Assembly (NCBI RefSeq): GCF_013466785.1
Contig: NZ_CP059163.1
Coordinates: 558,001-622,000 of the forward strand
Direction of reading: 5' to 3'
Origin: Nocardioides marinisabuli
GTDB taxonomy: Bacteria; Actinomycetota; Actinomycetes; Propionibacteriales; Nocardioidaceae
Length of the DNA stretch: 64,000 nt
The translations under genes and the position numbers were made by a program. Below are positions 1 through 7,899 of this stretch, piece after piece. Position 1 is the first letter of the stretch, and each line of letters starts with the position of its first letter. The notes beneath the pieces are model-generated. The model did not search any database and had not been told where the DNA came from. It saw only the letters and a program-made list of their open reading frames with translations.

Positions 1-454
1 CGATTCCAAAGTCTGCTAAGGTCGCCGACGCGCCATTGATGAGCACGTTCTCCGGCTTGACGTCACGATGCGCGATTCCGCGCGCATGAGCGAACTGCAA
101 GGCGTCGGCAATTTGTTGCACATAGTCGAGCAACGTCTCGACGTCCGTCTGCCCTCGATCGATCACGTCTCGAAGAGATTCCGGGTAGAAAGGCATTATG
201 TAGAAGGGGCGCTCTTCGTGCACGCCTCTCCCAACAACGGGGGCGATATGGTCGTGGCCACAGCCACTCTGAAACGAAGCTTCGCGGTCGAACCGCTCGG
301 CTCGCCTCTGGTCGCCCCTGACTTTGAGTATCTTCACGGCCCAGCATTGCCCATCTGCGTCGGCAAGCCAGACGTCTCCTGAGCCGCCGCCACCCACGGT
401 CTTCCGCAGCTCGTAGGCAATGCCGTCGCATGTAAACGATCGCCCCATCTTCAC
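1..454 (-). CDS. Ser/Thr protein kinase, 3' end outside window
   Basis: The N-terminal ~151 residues of a Hanks-type protein kinase are encoded here; the rest runs off the left edge. Visible motifs in order are the glycine loop GGGGSG (21-26), the ATP-binding Lys41 in WAVKIL, the catalytic loop HRDVKPEN (129-136) and the DFG motif (148-150) at the window edge. GTG at 454 is preferred because a GAGGAGA-like ribosome site lies about ten bases upstream; ATG at 448 is in frame. It follows the HEPN gene by 70 bases on the same strand, so it is probably the third gene of that operon. Codon use is less GC-biased than in the core genes. Substrate and any C-terminal sensor domain cannot be seen. Confidence 0.85.
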   Translation of the reverse strand, partial: MKMGRSFTCDGIAYELRKTVGGGGSGDVWLADADGQCWAVKILKVRGDQRRAERFDREASFQSGCGHDHIAPVVGRGVHEERPFYIMPFYPESLRDVIDRGQTDVETLLDYVQQIADALQFAHARGIAHRDVKPENVLINGASATLADFGI

Positions 455-524
455 GACAACCCACTCTCCTCGATTGTCGCGTGACCTGCCTCTAGGCAAA
501 GGCGTGGGCCCAAAGGGGTTCGCC

Positions 525-1046
525 CTACTCCGCTGATCGATGGCTCGCCTGAGCCAAGGGGACAAACATGTCCGCTAGAAGACCGACGGTTTGCTCGGCG
601 ATCTCGTGGTATTGCCTTAGGAGGCTCCCGGAAACAGTGGACGATCCACCATGCGCGAGAGAGTGTCGGGCGCCAATCAAATTCGTCAGCGTCTGGCGAC
701 GCTCATCTGTTGACAGGAACGCTGTCAATCTCTCCCGCCACTCATCGTCAAAACTCCCCACGAGTTGCTCGAGTTTGGCTGGGTTCAGGTTGGAGAATCG
801 TGCTGCCTGCCGCTGACCAAACTTTAGTACTCGATGGGAGCTGTTTTCTTCAAGGTAGCCGTTCACCATGTGCTCGAAACTCTTCTCGATAAATCCGCTC
901 AACTGGATTACTGTGAGCCTAGTCAAATACCCCCTGAGGACTAGGTCATCTTGCTCCTCTGCACGCAGCATGACCTCGTCGATCTCCCGAAGCCGCGCGC
1001 GTATTTCTGCACGTCGATCGACGTATCGGGTCCTGCGTCCGTTCAT
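525..1046 (-). CDS. HEPN-domain protein (RiboL-PSP/MAE_28990-like), putative RNase
   Basis: This 173-residue, largely helical protein carries RHSLAH (R127 to H132) in the context LIGARHSLAHGG, which fits the R-X4-6-H active-site motif of HEPN ribonucleases. In characterised HEPN toxins this motif cuts RNA; activity here is inferred. The start codon overlaps the stop of the upstream DUF262 gene by four bases (ATGA, 1043-1046), so translation is probably coupled. DUF262 proteins are often encoded beside HEPN proteins in defence islands. GC content is well below that of the core genes, consistent with horizontal transfer. A structural, non-catalytic HEPN role in a complex is the main alternative. 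Confidence 0.75.
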   Translation of the reverse strand: MNGRRTRYVDRRAEIRARLREIDEVMLRAEEQDDLVLRGYLTRLTVIQLSGFIEKSFEHMVNGYLEENSSHRVLKFGQRQAARFSNLNPAKLEQLVGSFDDEWRERLTAFLSTDERRQTLTNLIGARHSLAHGGSSTVSGSLLRQYHEIAEQTVGLLADMFVPLAQASHRSAE

Positions 1047-2152
1047 AACTTTCCAAAGGCCGCCCTGGCAGCCGCCAGCCGTGTCTCAACTGAGTCCTCG
1101 TTGGCTGTTGCCTGCGTCACTGCATCCAGGAAGGACTCCTGTTTGAGCAGGGTGTCGTATGCCATAGCCCAAGCTCGAGCAGGGACAGTCGACGACGAGC
1201 CCGCAGCGATCCGCTCCATGACACCCACGAAGACAGAGTCGAGAATGGCCGCGTTCACCTGTGTGCGGAGTCGGAAGGCTCTCCGGCCGATAGCCTCCGC
1301 CAAAATTCGAGCACTCTGCTCGAATAGATTCTCTACAGCGGCTAGGTCGATATAGTCTCCTTGACGATGCTTGCCGAGGAAGTCGTTCAAAAAGGTCTTG
1401 AGCGGTGAATAATAATTCGACGACTCAAGATACAGGGCGACAACGCGCAGGATCAGTTCTTGATCCTTTAATCGGTCACTTCGCTTGCCGTAGAGGAGAC
1501 GCCAATGCTCGTTGTTGTTTAAACTCCGCACGGTCTCCACGAGCTTGCCGCCATAGAGCGCTACCCGGATTTCATGTGGTTGCAAGTTCGTGCCACCCGA
1601 GTTGAGTCGCTCAAAAATCTGGTAGACACTCTCGTAGTCGGCGACGGATTGCGGAACGCGGATGATGATCGCTTGAATAAAGGTGTCGTCAAGCGTGCGA
1701 CGGACGTCGTCCGGGAGTGTGTTATAAGTCAGTCCTTTAAGTTCGTCATCGACGTTCTCAATCTTAAACTTGCCGGCGTAAAAACCCGCCAAGGTGGTGA
1801 GCCGCTGCTGACCATCCAGTACTAGGTACTTCTTGCCGGGTTGCTCTACCAAGAAGATGCCGGGCACCGGGAACCCAAGCAACAAAGACTCAATGAAGCG
1901 ATCCATCTGAGCGCGTCGCCAGACACGCCCCCTCTGGAAGCCCTGCGCGTTCGGGTCCGGGAGGTCCAAGCTAGGATCAAATGACGGCACTATAATCGCG
2001 CCGTCGTTGTAGCGACGCACGAGGCCATGGACGTCGAACTCAGTTCCGAAGTACGAAACCGCGACAGCAGACGGGGCGACCGCATCTACTTCGTCGACGT
2101 CCTCGACGATCGTGTCGTCCGCAATCACTGGGGCCGAAGCGGGCTGAGTCAT
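1043..2152 (-). CDS. DUF262 (GmrSD N-terminal-like) protein
   Basis: A 369-residue protein with the DUF262 core: GFQRGRVW (71-78), the signature DGQQR (113-117) and FERLNSGGTNLQPHEIR (180-196). DUF262 is a ParB/Srx-like fold found in GmrS, the nucleotide-hydrolysing half of type IV restriction enzymes, and in other anti-phage proteins. The HNH/DUF1524 nuclease half of GmrSD is absent; the effector position is taken by the overlapping HEPN gene. The N-terminal ~30 residues are acidic and probably disordered. It is the first gene of the leftward operon. An anti-phage role is inference from family and neighbours. Confidence 0.85.
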   Translation of the reverse strand: MTQPASAPVIADDTIVEDVDEVDAVAPSAVAVSYFGTEFDVHGLVRRYNDGAIIVPSFDPSLDLPDPNAQGFQRGRVWRRAQMDRFIESLLLGFPVPGIFLVEQPGKKYLVLDGQQRLTTLAGFYAGKFKIENVDDELKGLTYNTLPDDVRRTLDDTFIQAIIIRVPQSVADYESVYQIFERLNSGGTNLQPHEIRVALYGGKLVETVRSLNNNEHWRLLYGKRSDRLKDQELILRVVALYLESSNYYSPLKTFLNDFLGKHRQGDYIDLAAVENLFEQSARILAEAIGRRAFRLRTQVNAAILDSVFVGVMERIAAGSSSTVPARAWAMAYDTLLKQESFLDAVTQATANEDSVETRLAAARAAFGKL

Positions 2153-2306
2153 GGGCGCATCCTAGGACGATTGCCGCATGTCGGTGGCACCGGTTGATCG
2201 AAAGGGGTCGGGTCTCCAATTCTGCGTCTGCACGAACGAAGCCGGATCGGACTTGCCCAGTTCCGCCGCGGACGTCCACCACCACCATGATCCCCGAATG
2301 ACGCCG

Positions 2307-2402
2307 TCAGCCGCAGTTGTCGCAGATGCCGGTGGCAGGGATAGGCATGGAGCAACTCGGGCAGATGTTTGGGGCCGTGTCTTCCCTTCTGACTCGTGCC
2401 AT
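2307..2402 (-). CDS. 31-residue zinc-ribbon micro-protein
   Basis: A very short open frame encodes a basic N-terminus followed by CPSCSMPIPATGICDNCG, two CxxC pairs eleven residues apart, ending directly at the stop. The spacing is that of a zinc ribbon. Its ATG lies nine bases after the stop of the truncated gene at 2412-2519 on the same strand, suggesting the two were cotranscribed before that gene was broken. No good ribosome site is seen. It might instead be the surviving tail of a longer protein. I do not recognise a named family. Confidence 0.4.
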   Translation of the reverse strand: MARVRREDTAPNICPSCSMPIPATGICDNCG

Positions 2403-2411
2403 CGGGGTGTG

Positions 2412-2519
2412 TCACTGAGGGTTGATGTTGAGCGCGTCCAGGATCGCCTCGGCGTCTGGGGTGATGGGGTCCTCGTCGACGTGTTCGTGGCCGGCGATGC
2501 GGACCGTGATCTGCTGGAT
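2412..2519 (-). pseudogene. C-terminal remnant of an unrecognised protein
   Basis: About 35 codons ending HEHVDEDPITPDAEAILDALN... then TGA read as natural protein sequence. Upstream of about 2520 the frame abruptly becomes the antisense of a reductase remnant, so the 5' part has been lost at a recombination junction. I cannot assign a family to the tail. The 31-residue zinc-ribbon frame lies immediately downstream. Confidence 0.4.
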
Positions 2520-2523
2520 CGGG

Positions 2524-2736
2524 GACGTCCGTCTCGGCGGCGGCGCCACCACCGTTCGGCAGTTCCTCGACGCCGGACTCATCGACACGCTCCACGTGGC
2601 GGTGGCGCCGGTCGAGCTGGGCGCCGGCACTCCGCTCTGGGACTCTCCCGACGAGCTGCTCGACCGCTACCACCGTGACGTCGTCGCCGGTGAGGACGGT
2701 GTGGCGCACCACCTGTTCTGGCGCGAGCTGCCCTGA
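2524..2736 (+). pseudogene. RibD/DHFR-like reductase, C-terminal remnant
   Basis: The plus-strand frame from about 2524 reads as the last ~70 residues of a RibD C-terminal/dihydrofolate-reductase-fold protein: the GGGATTVRQFLDAGLID segment, the LGAGTPLWD strand and a terminal HHLFWRE. Family members are about 180-200 residues, so the N-terminal two thirds is missing and no ribosome site or start is present. The break coincides with the truncation of the opposite-strand remnant at 2412-2519. Confidence 0.6.
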
Positions 2737-2754
2737 CCGGCGTACGCCGAGCGC

Positions 2755-2832
2755 CTACGCCGACTTAGCGAACGGCAGCAGCAGGTCGGCCGCCTGCTGG
2801 GGCTGCGCCAGCGCCAACGAATGGCCGGCGTC
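2755..2832 (-). pseudogene. alpha/beta-hydrolase C-terminal scrap
   Basis: The minus strand reads DAGHSLALAQPQQAADLLLP followed by a short tail and TAG. This matches the end of an alpha/beta hydrolase, with the catalytic His in the GHSLALAQP context. A TAG lies in frame directly upstream of the Asp codon, so no intact gene remains. It adds to the evidence that 2300-2840 is a rearranged boundary. Confidence 0.45.
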
Positions 2833-2884
2833 CTAGCCGCCTGACCTGCGGAGACGCCTGCATGCGACTCCGGCGCCAGCGCGT

Positions 2885-3835
2885 CTACACCTTCAACGTC
2901 CTGACGGTTTTGGTGACGCGCTCGCCCCGGTTCTCCAGGAAAACGATCTCGCCGAACTCGAGGTGCGACCAGCCGTCGTCACTGTCCGTCAGGGGCTCGG
3001 AGGCGAAGATGGCGGCCGTCGCCTCCTCCTCGGAACGCACCTCGAAGTCGTACGACGTCTCGTCGTGCTGGAAGTTGCGACCCAGCTGCAGGTACATCGG
3101 CTCCAAGAGCATCGAGAGAGCGAAGTCGCTCGTGCCCGGGCCGGCTTCGCGCAGCTCTCTCCAGTCCCCGACCGGGTTGGTCTCGCCCTGGTGTCCGAGG
3201 CCGACATTGACGCCGATGATCCGGTTCGGCGACACCAGGGCCAGCTTCAACTTGGTCAGGCCCGCGAGGTCGAGCTGCTTCATCGCTCGGGCGATGAGCT
3301 GGAGCATCTCCTCGATCGCACGTTGGACCTCCTCGTCGCTGTCGCCCTCCATCAGGGAGAGCAGGAGCACGTAGAGAAACTCCGTGTCAGTAGTGCCCCG
3401 CATCTGCTTCAGGTACTTGTCCTCACAGTGCTCCAGCAGCTCCCGCTGGAGCAGCACCCAGTTCGGCAGGTCACCGTTCTGGGCGAGAGTCCATGGGGTC
3501 CCCTCGACGGAGAAGGGGTGGCAGTTCTCGTCGGCCAGCACGGTCCTCGAGTTGTAGGCGGCTGCTCGGACATGAGCGAGCATCGTGCTGGCCTGGAGGC
3601 TGGGGATGATGCGGTCGGCGTTGTCGTCGTAGAAGGCAGCCATCGGCCGGCGGTAGATGAAGGGCTTTTCCGGCTTGAGCAGGTGCTCGCTCCAGGCCCC
3701 GAACCCCCACCCTGCCAGCTGGAGCTCCGGGTGACGCTCCGGGTCGAGGGACTGGTTGATCAGGCTGTTCTCCGGCCTGAGCAGCAGGCTCTCCAGAGGT
3801 GTCTCCGGTCCGATGTAGGCGAGTACTCGGCACAT
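2885..3835 (-). CDS. class II glutamine amidotransferase (YafJ/EgtC-like)
   Basis: This 316-residue protein begins MCRVLAYIG, so Cys2 becomes the N-terminal nucleophile of a class II (Ntn) glutamine amidotransferase once Met is removed. Further family residues are the Arg in AHVRAA, the NCHPF segment, the oxyanion-hole AQNGD and the DTE segment. It should release ammonia from glutamine or hydrolyse a gamma-glutamyl amide; no synthase domain is attached. ATG at 3835 has an AAGGAAG ribosome site three bases upstream. EgtC of ergothioneine synthesis is homologous, but no other egt genes are nearby, so the substrate is unknown. Confidence 0.8.
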   Translation of the reverse strand: MCRVLAYIGPETPLESLLLRPENSLINQSLDPERHPELQLAGWGFGAWSEHLLKPEKPFIYRRPMAAFYDDNADRIIPSLQASTMLAHVRAAAYNSRTVLADENCHPFSVEGTPWTLAQNGDLPNWVLLQRELLEHCEDKYLKQMRGTTDTEFLYVLLLSLMEGDSDEEVQRAIEEMLQLIARAMKQLDLAGLTKLKLALVSPNRIIGVNVGLGHQGETNPVGDWRELREAGPGTSDFALSMLLEPMYLQLGRNFQHDETSYDFEVRSEEEATAAIFASEPLTDSDDGWSHLEFGEIVFLENRGERVTKTVRTLKV

Positions 3836-3981
3836 ACGCTTCCTTCGCTCACACGTCGGTGTCCGGCGATCACTGCGACCGCGAGCGCGCCAGCCTAACG
3901 GCCCGGCGGCGGCCCCGTCCGGCGTAGACGCTCACTCCGGGTCTCGGACCACGGCGGCGGATGGTCGGACGTCGGCTGTGC

Positions 3982-4143
3982 TCAGCTGCCTCCGAACGTC
4001 CCGGCGCCGTAGTTCCCGGCACTGCCGGTGGGCGGGTAGTCGTGCTTCTGGCAGCGTCGGCACCGGCGGAACCGGCCGGTCCCGTCCTCCGAGCTGACCT
4101 TCTCCCAGTCGTGCAGCGACAACAGGCAGCGCAGCGTCCTCAT
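3982..4143 (-). CDS. DUF1660-like small zinc-binding protein
   Basis: A 53-residue basic protein with Cys6, His11, the pair CRRC (28-31) and His34, which looks like a small metal site, followed by a glycine-rich tail. The layout (MRTLRCLL..HDW, CRRCQKHDY) resembles DUF1660-type mini-proteins. ATG at 4143 is preceded by GGAGGAGGG at good spacing, a strong ribosome site. It is transcribed away from gnd across a 180-base divergent intergenic region. Function is unknown. The same frame stays open through antisense gnd, but that extension is an artefact of GC-rich coding. Confidence 0.65.
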   Translation of the reverse strand: MRTLRCLLSLHDWEKVSSEDGTGRFRRCRRCQKHDYPPTGSAGNYGAGTFGGS

Positions 4144-4323
4144 CGCGCCCTCCTCCGACCAGCACATGGTGCACGTCGGCGATGAACGGACAGGGAAATC
4201 CACGGTGCCCCGCGATCCCCACCGACCGGGGCTGCCTCTGACCCACCCCTCGGGGCGGCCGGTGCGCTGGGACGGCGGCATACCGTCGGACCCAGCGCCA
4301 GCACCGACCACCGAGGAGCACCT

Positions 4324-5787
4324 GTGAGCGACGACGAGCAGACCACCGGCCAGAGCACCGACCGGGCCACCATCGGTGTCATCGGGCTGGCGGTGATGGG
4401 CTCCAACCTCGCCCGCAACCTGGCCTCCCGCGAGGGCATCACGGTCGCGGTCCACAACCGCACCACCGCGAAGACCGACGCCCTGGTCGAGGAGCACCCC
4501 GAGGCGGGCTTCGTGGCCGCCGAGACCCTCGACGACTTCGTCGCCTCCCTGGCCACGCCCCGTACGGCGATCATCATGGTGCAGGCGGGCGCCGGCACCG
4601 ACGCCGTCATCGAGCAGCTCGCGGAGCGCTTCGAGGAGGGCGACATCATCGTCGACGGCGGCAACGCCGACTTCCACGACACGATCCGCCGCGAGGAGGA
4701 GCTGCGCGAGCGCGGCATCCACTTCGTGGGCTGCGGCATCTCCGGCGGCGAGGAGGGCGCGCTCAACGGCCCCTCCCTGATGCCCGGTGGGTCGAAGGAG
4801 GCCTGGGAGGCCATCGCGCCCGCGCTGCGCTCGATCGCCGCCGTGGCGCAGGACGAGCCCTGCGTCACCCACGTCGGCAGCGACGGCGCCGGCCACTTCG
4901 TGAAGATGGTCCACAACGGCATCGAGTACGCCGACATGCAGCTGATCGCCGAGTCCTACGACCTGCTGCGCCGCATCGGCGGGCACGACCCCGCCTCGCT
5001 CGCCGACGTGTACGCCGAGTGGAACGAGGGCGACCTCGAGTCCTACCTGATCGAGATCACCGCCGAGGTGCTGCGCCAGGCGGACGCCGAGACCGGCGAG
5101 CCGTTGGTCGACGCGATCCTCGACCAGGCCGGCTCCAAGGGCACCGGTGTCTGGACGGTGCAGAACGCCACCGGTCTCGGCGTGCCGACCACCGCGATCG
5201 GTGAGGCCGTCTTCGCGCGGGCCCTGTCGTCGTCCGCCGAGCACCGCGACGCGGTCCGCCAGACCTTCACCGACCGCCCCGACCTCCCGGAGGCACCCGA
5301 GGGGTTCGAGGACGACGTCCGCTCGGCGCTCTACACCTCCAAGGTGGTCGCCTACGCCCAGGGCTTCGACCTGATCAGGGCCGGGGCCGAGGAGCACGGC
5401 TGGGACATCGACCTCGGCGCGGTCGCCCGCATCTGGCGCGGCGGGTGCATCATCCGGGCCCGGTTCCTCGACCGGATCGCCGAGGCCTACGACGACGACC
5501 CGTCGCTGGTCACCCTGCTCGCCCACCCCTACTTCGCCGACGCCGTGCGCGACGGCGAGGCCGCCTGGCGCCGCGTCGTCGCGCTCGCCGTCACCGCAGG
5601 CGTCCCCGTGCCCGCGTTCGGCTCCGCGCTGGCGTCGTACGACGCGCTGGCCTCCGAGCGGCTGCCCGCGGCGCTGATCCAGGCCCAGCGCGACTTCTTC
5701 GGCGCCCACACCTACCGGCGCACCGACCGCGACGGCGTCTTCCACACGCTCTGGTCGGGCGACCGCTCCGAGGTCTCCGCCGACTGA
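4324..5787 (+). CDS. gnd: 6-phosphogluconate dehydrogenase (decarboxylating)
   Basis: Oxidatively decarboxylates 6-phosphogluconate to ribulose 5-phosphate in the cytosolic pentose phosphate pathway, yielding reduced nicotinamide cofactor. The 487-residue length fits the dimeric long form. The Rossmann motif GLAVMG lies at 21-26, the substrate loop GISGGEEGA at 138-146, and the catalytic Lys194 and Glu201 lie in KMVHNGIEY. GTG at 4324 is preceded by GAGGAG at good spacing. The last 76 bases overlap the convergent PLP-decarboxylase gene. It is flanked by an unrelated gene, so it is probably a single transcription unit. Confidence 0.95.
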   Translation: MSDDEQTTGQSTDRATIGVIGLAVMGSNLARNLASREGITVAVHNRTTAKTDALVEEHPEAGFVAAETLDDFVASLATPRTAIIMVQAGAGTDAVIEQLAERFEEGDIIVDGGNADFHDTIRREEELRERGIHFVGCGISGGEEGALNGPSLMPGGSKEAWEAIAPALRSIAAVAQDEPCVTHVGSDGAGHFVKMVHNGIEYADMQLIAESYDLLRRIGGHDPASLADVYAEWNEGDLESYLIEITAEVLRQADAETGEPLVDAILDQAGSKGTGVWTVQNATGLGVPTTAIGEAVFARALSSSAEHRDAVRQTFTDRPDLPEAPEGFEDDVRSALYTSKVVAYAQGFDLIRAGAEEHGWDIDLGAVARIWRGGCIIRARFLDRIAEAYDDDPSLVTLLAHPYFADAVRDGEAAWRRVVALAVTAGVPVPAFGSALASYDALASERLPAALIQAQRDFFGAHTYRRTDRDGVFHTLWSGDRSEVSAD

Positions 5788-7148
5788 CCGCTCACGGCAC
5801 GCCGCACGGCCTCGACCGTGCGGCGCACGTCGTCCTCGGTGGTGGCGGCGTTCGACACGGACACCCGGATGACGGGGCGGCCCCGCCAGAGCGACGGGGA
5901 CATCCAGACCTCACCCGACCTCGTGAGGGTCGCGCAGACCTCCTCGACCCGGCCGTCGTCGAGGCCGAGGCAGACCTGGGTGTAGACCACGTCGTTGAGC
6001 ACCTCGACGCCCGGCAGGCCGGCCAGCCCGTCGGCGAGGTGCCGGGCGCACGCCGCCAGCCGCTCGACCTGCTCGGCGGCACCCTCGCGACCCAGTGAGC
6101 GCAGCGCGGCCCACACCGGCACGCCGCGGGCCCGGCGGGAGAGCTCGGGCACCCTCTCGAAGGGGTTGCCCGGCCCGGGGGCGTCGGGGAGGTAGCTCGC
6201 GTGCACGCCCATCGCGCTGCGCATCGCCAGCGGGTCCCGCACGACGACGATGCCGCAGTCGTAGGTGACGTTGAGGGTCTTGTGCGCGTCGGTCGCCCAC
6301 GAGTCGGCCGCCTCGACCCCGGCCGCGAGGTGGGCCAGCCGGGGCGTCGCCCGCGCCCACAGCCCGAACGCGCCGTCGACGTGCACCCACGCGCCGCGGT
6401 CGTGGGCCGCGGAGACGAGGTCGGGGAAGGCGTCGAAGGCCCCGGAGTGCAGGTTGCCGGCCTGGAGGCAGACGACCAGCGGCTCGCCGTCCGGTACGTC
6501 GCGCAGCGCGGCCGCCAGGGCCGCAGGGTCCATCCGCCCCTGGCTGTCGGCCGCCACCGCGGTCGGCGCGCCCAGGCCCAGGTAGCGCAGCGCCAGGTCG
6601 ACGGTGTCGTGCCGCTCGGCGCCCACCAGCACGTGCACCCGGGGCGCACCGGTCAGTCCGTCGCGGTGCACGTCCCACCCGACCCGGTCGAGCACGGCGA
6701 AGCGCGCGGCCGCGAGACCCGTGAAGTTGGCCATCGTCGCGCCGGTCACGAAGCCGACGTCGGCCCCGCGCGGCAGGTCGAGCAGCTCCAGCAACCAGTC
6801 GCCCGCGACCTCCTCGAGCACCGCGGTGGCCGGCATCGCGTCGCGCAGCCCGGCGTTCTGGTCCCAGGCGCTCACCAGCCAGTCGGCACCGAGCGCGGCC
6901 GGCAGGGTGCCGCCCATCACCCAGCCGAAGAACCGGCCGGACTGGATGTTCAGCAGCCCGGGAGCCGCGCCCGTCGCGAGCTCGTCGACCACCGTGACCG
7001 GGTCGGCGCCCCGCTCGGGCAGCGGCCCCCCGAAGGTCGCCAGCATCTCCTCGAGCCCGGCGCTCGGCCCGACCGGGTGCTCGGGGGCACCGGCACGCCA
7101 CTCCCGCGCGTGCGCCAGCGCCCGCTGCAGCACCGCGTCGTCGGACAT
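5712..7148 (-). CDS. PLP-dependent group II decarboxylase family protein
   Basis: A 478-residue fold-type I PLP enzyme of the pyridoxal-dependent decarboxylase family (aromatic amino acid, glutamate or diaminobutyrate decarboxylase relatives). HVDGAFG (256-262) carries the Asp that holds the pyridine nitrogen, and TDAHK gives the Schiff-base Lys290. The substrate cannot be told; bacterial members include decarboxylases and lyases. The C-terminal ~25 residues are Ser/Arg-rich and antisense to the end of gnd, so they may be a recent extension. A TAGTCT box ends six bases before the ATG, suggesting a leaderless mRNA. Confidence 0.85.
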   Translation of the reverse strand: MSDDAVLQRALAHAREWRAGAPEHPVGPSAGLEEMLATFGGPLPERGADPVTVVDELATGAAPGLLNIQSGRFFGWVMGGTLPAALGADWLVSAWDQNAGLRDAMPATAVLEEVAGDWLLELLDLPRGADVGFVTGATMANFTGLAAARFAVLDRVGWDVHRDGLTGAPRVHVLVGAERHDTVDLALRYLGLGAPTAVAADSQGRMDPAALAAALRDVPDGEPLVVCLQAGNLHSGAFDAFPDLVSAAHDRGAWVHVDGAFGLWARATPRLAHLAAGVEAADSWATDAHKTLNVTYDCGIVVVRDPLAMRSAMGVHASYLPDAPGPGNPFERVPELSRRARGVPVWAALRSLGREGAAEQVERLAACARHLADGLAGLPGVEVLNDVVYTQVCLGLDDGRVEEVCATLTRSGEVWMSPSLWRGRPVIRVSVSNAATTEDDVRRTVEAVRRAVSGQSAETSERSPDQSVWKTPSRSVRR

Positions 7149-7154
7149 CTCGTC

Positions 7155-7160
7155 AGACTA
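7155..7160 (-). promoter_or_regulatory. -10 box of PLP-decarboxylase gene (leaderless)
   Basis: TAGTCT ends six bases before the ATG at 7148, placing transcription initiation at or next to the start codon. The box overlaps the stop codon of the upstream tetR gene. Confidence 0.4.
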
Positions 7161-7805
7161 GGACTCCTCGAGACGGGCCGCGAGCCCGTCGAGCACCAGC
7201 TCCAGCCCGACCTCGAACTCGTCCCCGAAGTCGTAGCCGGGCCGCAGGGCGTGCTCGAGGGTGAACTCGCGGAAGTACGGCAGCTGCCCCTCGGGCAGGG
7301 CGGTGAGGATCTGCCGGCCGAGCTCGGCGAGGTCCTCCTCGCCGTCGAAGGCCAGGCTGAGCTCCTGGACGAGGAAGCCGTAGAGGTGGGCGTCGAGGAC
7401 CGCGAAGGCGTGGCCGGTCAGCGCGAGCGAGAAGCCGGCCTCGCGCAGGCAGCCGAGCACCGCGTCGTGGTGGCGCAGGGTCTCGAAGCCGGCGTTGCGG
7501 CGCGAGTCCATCATCCCCACCGCCCACGGGTGCTTCTTGCAGACCGCACGCGCCGAGTGGTGGCGCGCGCGCATCTCCTCGCGCCAGGGCCCGCCCACCT
7601 CGGGGGCGTGGAACTCGGCGAAGACCGCGTCGACCATGCCGTCGAGCAGGTCCTCCTTGTTGGCGACGTGGTGGTAGAGCGACATCGCCTCCACCCCCAG
7701 CCGCTTGCCGACCGCGCGCATCGACAGCGCGGCGACGCCCTCGGCGTCCGCCAGCCCCACGGCCGCCGCCACGATGCCCGCCCGCGTCAGGCCGCTCCTG
7801 CCCAT
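7158..7805 (-). CDS. TetR-family transcriptional regulator (TetR_C_1 type)
   Basis: A 215-residue repressor with an N-terminal helix-turn-helix (LSMRAVGKRLGV...SLYHHVANKEDLL, about 27-55) and a helical ligand-binding domain of the TetR class C1 type. It is divergent from the oxidoreductase at 7900. The 94-base gap holds two CTTACNNNGTAAG palindromes, the arrangement expected if this regulator represses both itself and the oxidoreductase. The inducer is unknown; a quinone or other electrophile would fit the target. ATG at 7805 is chosen for the family's usual N-terminus. Confidence 0.88.
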   Translation of the reverse strand: MGRSGLTRAGIVAAAVGLADAEGVAALSMRAVGKRLGVEAMSLYHHVANKEDLLDGMVDAVFAEFHAPEVGGPWREEMRARHHSARAVCKKHPWAVGMMDSRRNAGFETLRHHDAVLGCLREAGFSLALTGHAFAVLDAHLYGFLVQELSLAFDGEEDLAELGRQILTALPEGQLPYFREFTLEHALRPGYDFGDEFEVGLELVLDGLAARLEES

Positions 7806-7839
7806 CCGTCCTCCGTACCCGATCTGGTCGTTGACCGAA

Positions 7840-7852
7840 CTTACACCGTAAG
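7840..7852. promoter_or_regulatory. TetR operator O1
   Basis: The palindrome CTTAC-ACC-GTAAG (six-base arms if the flanking A and T are counted) fills the spacer between a TTGACC -35-like box (7831-7836) and a TCTAGC -10-like box (7853-7858) reading toward the oxidoreductase. Binding here would block RNA polymerase. Confidence 0.6.
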
Positions 7853-7872
7853 TCTAGCGTTGGATCCGCAAC

Positions 7873-7885
7873 CTTACGTCGTAAG
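7873..7885. promoter_or_regulatory. TetR operator O2
   Basis: A second CTTAC-GTC-GTAAG palindrome, centred 33 bases (about three helical turns) from O1, so both sites face the same side of the DNA. It lies between the promoter and the AAAGGA ribosome site of the gene at 7900. Confidence 0.6.
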
Positions 7886-7899
7886 AAAGGACGATCCCG

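Noticed and set aside
3982..5745. 587-codon minus-strand frame across gnd
   Set aside because: Antisense of a well-supported gene with Gly/Val-rich artefact composition. Only its last 53 codons (3982-4143) are a real small gene.
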